The translations under genes and the position numbers were made by a program. The notes below the pieces were generated by a model. The model worked only from the letters and a program-made list of their open reading frames with translations. It had not been told where the DNA came from and searched no databases. DNA of 20,735 nt from a virus: positions 1-20,735 of the IMG/VR virus record IMGVR_UViG_3300009502_000241; one strand, 5' to 3'. Shown one piece after another: positions 1 to 8,184 of the stretch; positions within the stretch are counted from its first letter, which is position 1; each line of letters opens with the position of its first letter.

Positions 1-1027
1 ACCAGGAGTCTCCGCCGCCTCCGCCGCCGCCGCCGTAGCTGACGCTCGTTCCGCTGATGGACGATGAGACTCCGGGGCCGCCGTTCTTGGGGTCGCTGGG
101 GGAGCCGCCGGCGCCGCCGCCGCCGCCGCCTTCGAAGCTGTGCGGCAAAGCTGCGGTCTGGCCGCCTTCGCAGGACTGAGGCGCTCCCGATGGTCCGCCT
201 TCGCCTTGCTCGGGATTTGCCTTGAATCCGCCGTGTCCGCCGTAGGCGGTCAGTTCGGCAAAGGTCGTGTCTCCGCCGTTCTGGGTCGAGCCGGTAGCTG
301 CCGAGCCGGCGCCGCCGGCTCCTATCACGATCTCCATTACGCCGCTGAGACTGACGGTGTCCTCGACGACTCCGCCGCCGCCGCCGCCGCCGCCGTAGCA
401 TGTGCCAGGCGTGCCCTTGCCGCCGCTGCCGCTGCCGCCGACGAGTAGTACATCGGCCTCGTCGACGTCTTCCGGGGTCGTGAAGTCGCCGCTTTCGAGG
501 AACTTGACGACGGTATAGTCGCCGTCCTCGTAAGGGGTCTCGCCGGCGTAGGGCGACCAACTCATCATCTCCATCTCGCCGACGGAGAGATAGTAGAGAC
601 CGAAGCCGTAGTTGCCGGCCGTCACGTCGAGGCGGTAATAGAGGTACTCCGTCGTGTTGACGAACTGGTAGGTCTTCTTCGTTGCCCAGAGGCTTGCCCA
701 GTCGGTGACGTCGGAGTGGGAGTCGAGGGTGTCCCACGTGGAGCCGTCGTTGCTGCCCTTGAATGTCCACGTCTTCGGCGTCCACGTGCCGTCCGAGGTA
801 TCTCCCTGTGAGGCGATGGTGTACTGCGCGATGGCGACGGCCTCGGCGAACTGGTATTGCAGCCAGCCGCTCGTGGATGCGATTACCCAGCGGTCGCCGG
901 AGGTGGTGCCGTTGCTGTGGTTGAATGCGAGGTACGCCGAGAGAATGCTCTCGTCTGACGCCGAGGCGACACCGCTGGGGGCGGTGTCGCCGGTCATTGT
1001 CGGTATGAGGTTCTCGGAGTACGGCAT
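1..1027 (-). CDS. Discoidin-like plus glycine-rich tail protein, partial (C-terminus outside window)
   Basis: The frame opens at an ATG at 1027 and stays open to the left edge, giving at least 342 residues with no stop seen. Residues about 8-180 look like an F5/8 type C (discoidin) carbohydrate-binding domain: SAYLAFNHSNGTTSGDRW, then WLQYQFAEAVAIAQYTI, a TWTFKGSNDGSTWDTLD strand and YLYYRLDV. A link with DGDYTVVKFLESGDFTTPEDV follows. A glycine-rich domain begins near residue 196 (VLLVGGSGSGG), with an eight-glycine run, an IVIGAGGAG motif and further Gly runs. It is paralogous to the glycine-rich part of the gene at 3555-5498. The position distal to the hub-like gene suggests an exposed tail-tip or fibre protein that binds sugars on the host. 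That role is inferred from domains and place. The ribosome-binding site is weak. Confidence 0.8.
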   Translation of the reverse strand, partial: MPYSENLIPTMTGDTAPSGVASASDESILSAYLAFNHSNGTTSGDRWVIASTSGWLQYQFAEAVAIAQYTIASQGDTSDGTWTPKTWTFKGSNDGSTWDTLDSHSDVTDWASLWATKKTYQFVNTTEYLYYRLDVTAGNYGFGLYYLSVGEMEMMSWSPYAGETPYEDGDYTVVKFLESGDFTTPEDVDEADVLLVGGSGSGGKGTPGTCYGGGGGGGGVVEDTVSLSGVMEIVIGAGGAGSAATGSTQNGGDTTFAELTAYGGHGGFKANPEQGEGGPSGAPQSCEGGQTAALPHSFEGGGGGGAGGSPSDPKNGGPGVSSSISGTSVSYGGGGGGGGDSW

Positions 1028-1050
1028 GTCTTACAGGGTGCCGGCGAGGC

Positions 1051-1578
1051 TCACGGGTTCTCGATGCAGAGCTGGTACTCGCATCCGGTGTTCTGCGCCT
1101 GCGAGCTCGGCGTCACCATGCGCACGTAGACAGCCACGTAGTCATCCTCGACGTAGTCGGGGCTCGGCAGGGCTACGCCGGCGCCCTTGCTCGCTGCAGT
1201 CGAGAAGCTGCGGCCAGCCGGCGCCGTGTTCTCGTTGGTGAGCGCGGCCACCTCCGTGTTCTTGGCCGCGGCGAAGGCGAAGGCGTAGGTCTCACCGTCG
1301 GCGGTGTACGGGGAGCTGGGGTCGCGCGGCTGGTAGCCGATCCAGGCGACCGGCTCCGGCCAGCCGGCCACGTCGCCGCTCGTGTTCTGGATGTAGATGA
1401 CCCGGTAGCGAGTGATGCCGGTGCCGGCCTCGGTGCCGGTGACGTCGTCGAAGAGGTTGTTGAGGGCGGTCGCCGAGACTTCGACGCTAGACTTCGCGCC
1501 GCCGACGGAGATGCGCGGATCGGCGTTGCTGGCGCCGCCCGAGAGAAACGCTTTGAGGTCGGATGAGAGGACAGTCAT
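1051..1578 (-). CDS. Putative virion-associated protein, 175 aa
   Basis: Complete ORF with an ATG preceded by GGGAGA at suitable spacing. The protein has no signal peptide or membrane segment. Its N-terminal half contains ISVGGAKSSVEVSATALN, NLFDDVTGTEAGTG and then ITRYRVIYIQNTSGDV. I recall this pattern from small hypothetical proteins of many phage tail modules, but I cannot name a family with confidence. The C-terminus (DDYVAVYVRMVTP) is strand-rich, which suits an all-beta virion protein. It lies between the hub-like gene and the discoidin protein, 12 bp after the former and 23 bp before the latter, so it probably belongs to the tail-tip or fibre set. The function is otherwise unknown. 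Confidence 0.7.
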   Translation of the reverse strand: MTVLSSDLKAFLSGGASNADPRISVGGAKSSVEVSATALNNLFDDVTGTEAGTGITRYRVIYIQNTSGDVAGWPEPVAWIGYQPRDPSSPYTADGETYAFAFAAAKNTEVAALTNENTAPAGRSFSTAASKGAGVALPSPDYVEDDYVAVYVRMVTPSSQAQNTGCEYQLCIENP

Positions 1579-1590
1579 CTGGTCTCCCTT

Positions 1591-3558
1591 TCAGCCGGCG
1601 CTGCGCCGGAGGTCGAGTGATGTGGCGGACTTGGCACTGTTCGTCGGCGTCGTCGAGAGCGGCACGCCGACCGCGTTCGAGGGGAAGCGCGCGACGTATC
1701 CGGAGTGGCCGAGGTCGAGGCTTACGGTGTCGGCACCCACGTCCACGGAGACGCCCGTGACGACGGTATCGGCCGCCACTCCGGGGCCGGTAAGCAGACA
1801 GCCGGGACGCACGAGGCTGGCGCCGGCGATGGCCTTGAGAGTCACGGACCCGCAGCCCTGATTTGGACGCTGCTCGATGGCCACCGACTGTCCCATGCGC
1901 GCCGCGGCGAGGATGCCGCTCGCGCCGGTCCCGTCCACGAACACGACGCGATCGGTAGCGCGCGGCGTCCACCACTCATCGACGAGCTCGTAGACGCCGG
2001 CCGCATCCACGGTCAGGAATGACGGCGATGAGACCGCGAGCTTGCCCGCGACCGGCGTGGCGGCCGGCGCCATGTAGGAGACGAGCACGAGGTCGACGGC
2101 GCCCTCGCTGGTCGTGCCGGCGCCGGTCGTGTCGACGCCGGGCTCGTCGGTCAGGTCGTAGGCGCCGTCGGGCTTCTTGCGGATGCGCAGGACGCCTCCT
2201 TCCCACCAGCCGTAGGACATGTCGCTCGGGTAGAGGGCGAGCAGGTCGGCGACGGCCGCCGGCAGGGTCGTCGCGTTGCGGATCGCGATGGTCGTGCCGG
2301 CGGAGCCGTCGAGCGGCGGCGGCAGAATCATCGGCTTCACGTCGCAGCCAGGGACGAGGATGCGGAAGACATCGGCAAGGTCGTCACAGTCGCTCGCCGC
2401 GTTCGGCGCGTAGCCCTGAGCGCGTACCTGGAGCCCATAGATGAAGGCCCACTGTCCACGCTGTGCCATCAGCCGAGTGCGCCCGACCCACGCACCGCGG
2501 ATGACGTGCGCACTGGTCACGGCGTACATGTCGTCGAGGCTCTCGGGGAAGCGGATCGCCCTATAGGCCGCGTACCAGACAAGGTACTTGCAGGCCACGT
2601 CGATCGTGACACGCCCGCTGGAGTCGTACAGGCAGTGACCGAACTTGTAAATCAGGTGCGGGTCATTCTCCATTCCGTCGGGGCGGTCGGTGGGGAGGTC
2701 CGCGAGGTCGTCGCAGGCATAGAGCGCCATGAAACAGTTTGCGGGCGGCGCGGCGCCGTAGAGGCCGCTCCAGAGGTTCGTGTCGGGGTAGGTGGCGAAG
2801 TGGTTGACCTCGGCCTCTTCCGTGCCGTAGAAGTCGGCGTCCTCGCCGGCCGGGACCACGGGCGCGATGGGCGCGTCGTAGTCGGGCGTCGTGAGCGCAT
2901 CGATGGCTGCCTGACCGAGGTCGGCCACGGGGATGAAGCTCACGCTGCTGATGCGCTTCGACGTGGCGCCGCCGCCGATCTGGTAGTAGGCGGCGGTCCA
3001 CAGGGCTTTCGCTTTGGGAAAGTCGCTCGCGTGCCAGCCCGGCGGCGGCGTGTTGCCGACGTATGGCCGGTAGTCGGTGAGCGGCTCGCTCGTGTCGACG
3101 AGCACGAGGTCGGTGCCGGTGTCGGGTTCGATCGTCGGCCAGAAGAATGCGATCTTATCCGTGATCTCGACGTTTATCTGCCCGTCGGACCAGCCCTCCC
3201 AGCCGGAATCCACCGCGTGCCACTGGCCGAGGTCGCGGTCGATGAAGACGCCTTCGATGGTGCCGTTGCTCTTGAGGTCCTCGGCCGGACCCTTGCAGCT
3301 CACGTGGTAGAGCAGGCGCTCGCCGACCATCGCCGGGTCGCTGGCCGACATGACCTTGCCCTCGAATGATGTGACGCCTTCAAGCGTGATCGTGGCGACT
3401 TCGCCCTCAGCAGGCGGCGCCCCGTACTGGTCCCAGTCGGCGGTCCCGAATCCGAAGGCATCGACGTTCTTGACCTGCAGGTTGATGGCTCCGGGCGCGA
3501 TGTCCACGGATGTGCCAGGGATGAGGCGATGGGGGATCTCTCCGCGAGTGCCGCTCAT
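1591..3558 (-). CDS. Putative tail hub / baseplate-like protein, 655 aa
   Basis: I start this gene at the ATG at 3558, which overlaps the stop of the upstream gene as ATGA. A start 30 bp earlier is possible but would add only an Arg-rich leader (MPAHLRRDAR). Residues about 15-100 (LIPGTSVDIAPGAINLQVKN, TITLEGVTSFEGKVMSASDP, ERLLYHVSCKG) look like the beta-barrel start of hub proteins that frame a tail tip. A middle segment of about 200 residues is rich in Trp, Tyr and Asp, and about residues 440-500 carry MSYGWWEGGVLRIRKKPDGAYDL, written here only as a strand pair typical of hub domains. The C-terminus is beta-rich (LLTGPGVAADTVVTGVSVDV). The position after the tape measure and one adhesin supports a tail-tip role. 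No lysozyme or peptidase motif was seen. Confidence 0.6.
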   Translation of the reverse strand: MSGTRGEIPHRLIPGTSVDIAPGAINLQVKNVDAFGFGTADWDQYGAPPAEGEVATITLEGVTSFEGKVMSASDPAMVGERLLYHVSCKGPAEDLKSNGTIEGVFIDRDLGQWHAVDSGWEGWSDGQINVEITDKIAFFWPTIEPDTGTDLVLVDTSEPLTDYRPYVGNTPPPGWHASDFPKAKALWTAAYYQIGGGATSKRISSVSFIPVADLGQAAIDALTTPDYDAPIAPVVPAGEDADFYGTEEAEVNHFATYPDTNLWSGLYGAAPPANCFMALYACDDLADLPTDRPDGMENDPHLIYKFGHCLYDSSGRVTIDVACKYLVWYAAYRAIRFPESLDDMYAVTSAHVIRGAWVGRTRLMAQRGQWAFIYGLQVRAQGYAPNAASDCDDLADVFRILVPGCDVKPMILPPPLDGSAGTTIAIRNATTLPAAVADLLALYPSDMSYGWWEGGVLRIRKKPDGAYDLTDEPGVDTTGAGTTSEGAVDLVLVSYMAPAATPVAGKLAVSSPSFLTVDAAGVYELVDEWWTPRATDRVVFVDGTGASGILAAARMGQSVAIEQRPNQGCGSVTLKAIAGASLVRPGCLLTGPGVAADTVVTGVSVDVGADTVSLDLGHSGYVARFPSNAVGVPLSTTPTNSAKSATSLDLRRSAG

Positions 3559-5498
3559 GCGTGCGTCTCTTCGTAGGTGCGCGGGCACTGTTCGTCGCCG
3601 GATTCGTCGTTGTGCGTCATGTACTCAGGCAGGCGGCGGATCGTCACGTGCGGATCGTCGCAGAGGCAGACGGGCAGACCGAACTCGTTGTGCTCTGGGT
3701 CGGGGTCGGTGCCGGTGATGAGCGGATAGGTGACGAGGTCCTCGTCTGCCGTGCGGATGCGAATGACGACGATGCCGGAGCCGCCGTTGCCGGCCTCCAC
3801 GATGTAGGGAGGAGCGATGGCGAAGTTGTTGAATCCGCCGCAGCCGCCGCCGCCACTGTTGTCGGCGCCGTGCTGTCCGCTGGGGCCTTGGTAGCTGTAC
3901 CCGCCACCGCCGCCGTATCCCGGTTTGGACGCGTAGCCGGACCACGACCATCCTCCCGGCAGCCATGCCCCGCCGGCGCCGCCGCCTGAGTACCAGTCAA
4001 CAAACATTAACTGCTTGGCGGTTTCCTCGTACATGTGCCAGCCACGTATATCGCAGGGGCGCCCGTGCATCGCGTTGCAGGAGTACCCGGCCTCCATCTC
4101 GCCGCACTGGTCGTAGGTGAACCAGGGGAATCGCGCTTCGCCCTCGCCCTCGCCCCACCAGAACTGGTGCGCGCCGCCGCCACCTCCGCCGACGCAGACG
4201 GAGTAACCGCCGCTGTCGGCGGGCCGACCGTCGTAGCCACCGGCGTGCTCTACCACCCAGAACTTTTCGCCGGCATCGTTCTCCCAGAAGTCCACCGGGT
4301 CGCCGCTGGGGTAGCCGTTCTCACGAGCGTAGGCGTTGAACGACGCGACGGTGCCGTCCCCGTATGGGATGTCCGTGTCGGCCGCGTAGGGGGTCGCGGT
4401 CGCATGGCCGCCCGCTCGCTCGACGATGTCTGTCGCCTCGAGCCCATCGTACCCAGGGATGCGATCGTTCCACGGCAGGCCGCCGCCGCCGCTGCCTCCC
4501 GGGGCGCCGCGGACCGACTGGCCTGGCGTCACAAGATCCACGATCCACAGCTCGCCGCCGCGGCCTCCGCCCCTCGCCGTGAAGCCGGCGAACGAACTGT
4601 CACCGGCCACCTCATTGGGGCCGTCTGCACCGGAGCCGTCCCCGACGACGTGCGATAGCGTGCCGCCGGCGCCCACGATCACCTCGCCGTCGTTACCCCC
4701 GCCCGTGATGGTGACCTTGTGCAGGTCCTTCATCTCACCCGCGCCGCCGCCGCCGGCCGCGGAGTTGTTCGTCGCCCCGCCGGCGCCGCCGCCGGCTACG
4801 ATGAGCGTGTCGGCGTCGAGCGTTTCCTTCGCCGCGATTGTGAACTGACTCGATGCGCTGAATGTGTAGACGGTCCAGCCGTCGGCGCTCTTGCCGGCCA
4901 CCGGGCCCCCTTCCGAGAGGTTCAGCGCGCAGTCGATGGCGCGCAGCCGGTAGCGTTTCTTCTTGTTCGTCGTGCGGTCGAGGAATCGGCGCACGGCGTG
5001 CGACTTGGCCTGTACGGTGTCGTTCGCCCACACCACGCTGTCGGGCTGGTCCTGGTCGGCGTCGTAGACCATGTACGCGAGCAGGCCGGACTCGGCGTCG
5101 CAGGCGGCGTGCCAGGTCAGCAGCTTGCCCGTGCTTCTCGGGCGCACCTTGAAGTTGTCGGGCGGCGAGGGCGGCATGGTGTCTGCGCTGGCGAACGACC
5201 TCGTGGGGATGATGACCGGCACGCGCGCGCCGACCGGGATCGTGCCGCCGTCCTTGGTTCGCCCGACGACCCGGTACCAGACCATGAGGCCCTCGGGGGC
5301 GTCGGTGTCGAAGAAGGCCTCGGCGCGCGTCGTGCCGATGAGGATGCCCGTGAGTTCTGCGGGGTCGGCCGTTCGGTACACGTCGAAGCTCTCGAACGCC
5401 TTGCGCTTCAGATAGGCGCCGCCGGGGCCGCGGGCGAAGTGCGGACCCTGCCCAGAGTCCCATGCAATGAGAGCGCGGCCGGGGGCGGTCCAGTGCAT
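3555..5498 (-). CDS. Fibronectin-like and glycine-rich tail protein (adhesin-like), 647 aa
   Basis: The ATG at 5498 lies two bases after the tape measure stop. An in-frame start at 5558 would add an Arg/His-rich leader that is only the shadow of the tape measure end. Residues 1-90 and 110-205 look like two fibronectin type III-like modules (FDVYRTADP, VWYRVVGRTKDG; PPSPPDNFKVRPRSTGKLLTW, YRLRAIDCALNLSEGG). From about 225 a glycine-rich domain starts (DTLIVAGGGAGG), with VIVGAGG, GGGRGGE and many Gly runs, ending in GSGIVVIRI near 600. Inside it is an island rich in Trp, Tyr and Cys (about residues 420-510). This layout recalls glycine-rich phage adhesins in which variable loops project from a polyglycine core. 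Receptor binding is inferred. Confidence 0.75.
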   Translation of the reverse strand: MHWTAPGRALIAWDSGQGPHFARGPGGAYLKRKAFESFDVYRTADPAELTGILIGTTRAEAFFDTDAPEGLMVWYRVVGRTKDGGTIPVGARVPVIIPTRSFASADTMPPSPPDNFKVRPRSTGKLLTWHAACDAESGLLAYMVYDADQDQPDSVVWANDTVQAKSHAVRRFLDRTTNKKKRYRLRAIDCALNLSEGGPVAGKSADGWTVYTFSASSQFTIAAKETLDADTLIVAGGGAGGATNNSAAGGGGAGEMKDLHKVTITGGGNDGEVIVGAGGTLSHVVGDGSGADGPNEVAGDSSFAGFTARGGGRGGELWIVDLVTPGQSVRGAPGGSGGGGLPWNDRIPGYDGLEATDIVERAGGHATATPYAADTDIPYGDGTVASFNAYARENGYPSGDPVDFWENDAGEKFWVVEHAGGYDGRPADSGGYSVCVGGGGGGAHQFWWGEGEGEARFPWFTYDQCGEMEAGYSCNAMHGRPCDIRGWHMYEETAKQLMFVDWYSGGGAGGAWLPGGWSWSGYASKPGYGGGGGYSYQGPSGQHGADNSGGGGCGGFNNFAIAPPYIVEAGNGGSGIVVIRIRTADEDLVTYPLITGTDPDPEHNEFGLPVCLCDDPHVTIRRLPEYMTHNDESGDEQCPRTYEETHA

Positions 5499-5500
5499 GC

Positions 5501-7585
5501 TCAGAAGCCCGTGCCGGTGACGCGGGCGCCCATGCCGTCGAGCTCCGGCTTGAGCCAAGCGGCGAGGCGTTGCTTCTCGCGCGTGGAGGGCTCGCCGGTG
5601 AGCGTCTGCCAGGTCAGGGTGACATGCCTCTCAATCACGGTCGCGTGCGTCGGTGCGGCGGGCGCGGCGCCGCCTCCGAGGGCCGCCTGGGCGAAGCGGC
5701 CGACCTTGCTCTCGGGGACCACGTACTCGCCCTCGCCGCCCTCGGCGAGCACGACCGCAAGGCCACCCGGCCGTGGAGCGACCCATCCGCCGGAGGCCAT
5801 TTGGAAGCCGCCGCCCTTGTCGATGTGGCCGCCGCCCTGCAGTCCCCGGCGTCGCTGCAGCGCGTTGGCCGCGGCGTTTGCGGCCTGCCGCGCCTGGTCG
5901 CGCATGCCGGAGAAAGCAGACGTGACTTTGCCGATTTCGTTGAGCAGCTTCTCGGCGTTGACGCCGCCCATGCGGATGTCCTTGGCGGCTTCCCGGCGCA
6001 GCTGCGCGATGCGCTTCTCCGTGGCCGCGGCGGCCTGGTTGATTGCCGGCTTGAGCACGTCCTGCGGGCGCCAGTCCTTGAACATCGTCTTCATGAGCGC
6101 GTCGGCTTCCTTGATGGTGATGCCGAGCGAGGTCGCGATACGATCTCGGGTGGTTCGCAGCTCGGCGTCGGTGTGCTCTTTGTCGATGTTGCCGAGCGGA
6201 ATCTTCTTGGCGGCCAGCTCGCGGAGCTGCGTCACCTGCTTCATGGTGGCGGTGAAGGCCTTGCCGGACTGCGTTGCCGAGGCCGCGCCGAGGTCAACGA
6301 TGGCTTTGTCGATGACGGCCTTCGCGCGACGTGCCTCGTCCGCGAGAACCTTGGCCTGCGCCGCCCCCCACTGACCGGCAGCAAGCGCGGTCCCCGTGTT
6401 GCCGGCGGAACCGGCCATGCGCCCCATATTCAGGCCACCCGCCGCGGCCTGCTTCGCACCGGGACCCTCAGGCTTCGTGCCTCGGCGTACCCACTCCGCC
6501 AAGAGGATGCCGGCGCCCGCTGCGATGCCGACGAGGATGACTGGAGCTGCGGCGCCCGCCAGCGCGCCACCGGCCGCGCCAGCCCCGCTACCCGCCCCGG
6601 CCGCGCCCGGAATCAGGCTGCTGGCGACGACCTGGCCGCCGCCAGCGCCGGCCAGGTCGGCGAGGCCACCGGCCAGCTTTCCTCCGGCCAGCAGGCCCTT
6701 CATGGTCTTGAGCGCCGTGTTGATCGTGTTGAAGCCGCTGGCGATCTTGGCGCCGACAGCGAAGGCTCCGAGTCCGAGAGCGATGTACTTGAGGCTCCCG
6801 GCCAGGGGCGCCGCGGCCCGCTGCAGCTTCGTGAACATGCCCACCATGGAGGTAAGCTCGGGGATCACGCTCTTGCCGGCCTGCTGCAAGAAGCCGCGCC
6901 AGGCCTGCGAGAGGTCTGCTTGAGCGGCGGCACTCTTCTTGTAGTCGGCAAGGTCCGACTCGCTCATGATGGAACCCTGCTCCTTGAGCGCGCTGTTCAC
7001 CTTGGCGATGCTGGCCGGCGTCGCGTCGAGCCACTTCAGCATGGCCATGCCGCCCCTGCCAAAGAGCTTCATCATGAGAGCGGCGCGCTCGGTCTTGTCG
7101 GTCATCTGACTCATCTGGTCGCGGACCTTGGCCATGATCTCGCCGCCGGTCATGGTGCTCAGGTCGCTGATGGTGATGCCGAGCTTAGCGAATGCCTCGA
7201 TCGAGGCCTTGGTGCCGCCCTCGGCGGACTCGATCTGCTTGCTGAGCATGATCAGGCCACGCTGCCCGGCGACAGCATCGACGCCGAATCGCGACCACTG
7301 GCCGGAGAAGGTCGAAGCGGCCTCCGCCGAGATGTTCGTCAGCTTCGTGAGCGCGCTCGTCGCCGAGCCCAGCTTGTTGTACTCGAAGACGCCCTTGGCG
7401 ATGACGCCGCTGACGCTGGCGAAGCCGATGGCCGCGCCGGCGCTAGCCTTCTGCATGACGCCGCCCCAGCGCTTGAAGGCGCCGCTGCCAGCGGTCGCCT
7501 CCTTCTTCAGGGATGCGAGCTGCTTCTCGGCGCGCTGGATCTGCTTCATGTCGGCTTTGCCGTAGACCGAGAGGATGACGGCCAT
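5501..7585 (-). CDS. Tail tape measure protein, 694 aa
   Basis: This is the longest gene in the tail module. The N-terminus (MAVILSVYGKADMKQIQRAE, then helical KQLASLKKEA) is typical of siphophage tape measures. An Ala/Gly-rich helical body follows with many Lys and Gln. One hydrophobic segment around residues 330-370 (APVILVGIAAGAGILLAEWV) may be the membrane-inserting part. The C-terminal portion contains GGHIDKGGGFQMASGGWV and VVLAEGGEGEYVVPESK, a common tape measure ending. By the usual scaling of about 1.5 angstrom per residue, the tail would be near 100 nm, which is an inference. The start has AGAGAGG-type purines (AGAGAGG, about nine bases upstream). It lies two bases after the gp10-like gene. 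Confidence 0.9.
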   Translation of the reverse strand: MAVILSVYGKADMKQIQRAEKQLASLKKEATAGSGAFKRWGGVMQKASAGAAIGFASVSGVIAKGVFEYNKLGSATSALTKLTNISAEAASTFSGQWSRFGVDAVAGQRGLIMLSKQIESAEGGTKASIEAFAKLGITISDLSTMTGGEIMAKVRDQMSQMTDKTERAALMMKLFGRGGMAMLKWLDATPASIAKVNSALKEQGSIMSESDLADYKKSAAAQADLSQAWRGFLQQAGKSVIPELTSMVGMFTKLQRAAAPLAGSLKYIALGLGAFAVGAKIASGFNTINTALKTMKGLLAGGKLAGGLADLAGAGGGQVVASSLIPGAAGAGSGAGAAGGALAGAAAPVILVGIAAGAGILLAEWVRRGTKPEGPGAKQAAAGGLNMGRMAGSAGNTGTALAAGQWGAAQAKVLADEARRAKAVIDKAIVDLGAASATQSGKAFTATMKQVTQLRELAAKKIPLGNIDKEHTDAELRTTRDRIATSLGITIKEADALMKTMFKDWRPQDVLKPAINQAAAATEKRIAQLRREAAKDIRMGGVNAEKLLNEIGKVTSAFSGMRDQARQAANAAANALQRRRGLQGGGHIDKGGGFQMASGGWVAPRPGGLAVVLAEGGEGEYVVPESKVGRFAQAALGGGAAPAAPTHATVIERHVTLTWQTLTGEPSTREKQRLAAWLKPELDGMGARVTGTGF

Positions 7586-7587
7586 GC

Positions 7588-8094
7588 CTAGTACCTCTCT
7601 CCGGCCGCGTCGAGCTTGGCCTGCACCGCATGTTCGGCCTCGCCGATGGCTGCTTTCAGGTCGCGCTCAAAGACTGACTTGTGCTTGTCCCAGGCATCCC
7701 ACATGAAGCGCCCGGGCTTGCCGAAGCCGTCGAGCCACTTGACCATCGCCGCGCCCTGCGGCGTGATCGGGCCGCCGCTGCGCGAGCGCCCCTTGGTCCC
7801 GGCGAACTCGAAGATGGAGGTTTCCTTGTCCGCCGCCATGAGGCGCACGCCGACGCGCTTTCCTCGGCTGGAGGCGCGGATGCGGTAGCTCATGCGGTGT
7901 CCGGGAGGGCCGCTCGCGGAGGCGGCGCTCTTGACCTTGGTCAGGGACGCGCGAATCGTCTTGTTCATGCGCTTCAGCGCCTCGGGCTCTAGGGCGCGCA
8001 GCGCGGCGATGGTCTGCTCCAGGCCTTCGACGCGGATCTCCGCGGAGAAGCCCTTGCCGCTCGCCCCTGTCACCTTGCCGCTGTATCTGGTCAC
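7588..8094 (-). CDS. HK97 gp10-like tail completion protein, 168 aa
   Basis: The start is a GTG at 8094 overlapping the stop of a small upstream ORF as GTGA, with GGGAG about eight bases before. The protein has the family pattern: IRVEGLEQTIAALRALEPEALKRMNK, a helix with SLTKVKSAASASGPP, basic strands (YRIRASSRGKRVGVRLM), a FEFAGTKGRS loop and a C-terminal GRFMWDAWDKHKSVFERDLKAAI helix; each is quoted as a short part only. Members of this family act at the head-tail joint or in tail assembly. They normally sit between the adaptor and the tube gene. Here it lies after the chaperones and directly before the tape measure, which is unusual. A generic minor tail protein is the alternative. Confidence 0.7.
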   Translation of the reverse strand: MTRYSGKVTGASGKGFSAEIRVEGLEQTIAALRALEPEALKRMNKTIRASLTKVKSAASASGPPGHRMSYRIRASSRGKRVGVRLMAADKETSIFEFAGTKGRSRSGGPITPQGAAMVKWLDGFGKPGRFMWDAWDKHKSVFERDLKAAIGEAEHAVQAKLDAAGERY

Positions 8095-8183
8095 CGCAGC
8101 CGCTCCCTAGCCTTCGCCATCAACGCCTGCCGCTTCGCGGCCTTCTCACGCTCCTCCAGCCGGACCATTACGGCGGCCAGCAC
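8091..8183 (-). CDS. Candidate small protein, 30 aa
   Basis: A short frame runs from a GTG at 8183 to a TGA at 8091 and encodes MLAAVMVRLEEREKAAKRQA followed by LMAKARERLR. It begins one base after the stop of the chaperone T frame, has GGAG eight bases upstream, and its stop overlaps the next start as GTGA. It thus exactly fills what would otherwise be a 90-bp hole in a tightly packed region. The product would be one charged amphipathic helix. No family is recognised. It could instead be just a leader that couples translation to the next gene. Confidence 0.45.
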   Translation of the reverse strand: MLAAVMVRLEEREKAAKRQALMAKARERLR

Positions 8184-8184
8184 C

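Noticed and set aside
1-420. Periodic GCC/GGC triplet tracts, which can look like a repeat array
   Set aside because: They are glycine codons of the tail protein on the minus strand, not a CRISPR or tandem DNA repeat; spacers are not unique units.
4719-7591. Long plus-strand frames (551 and 673 codons) opposite the adhesin and tape measure genes
   Set aside because: They are antisense shadows of strongly supported minus-strand genes in GC-rich DNA, with Arg/His/Gly-rich products and no recognisable domain.
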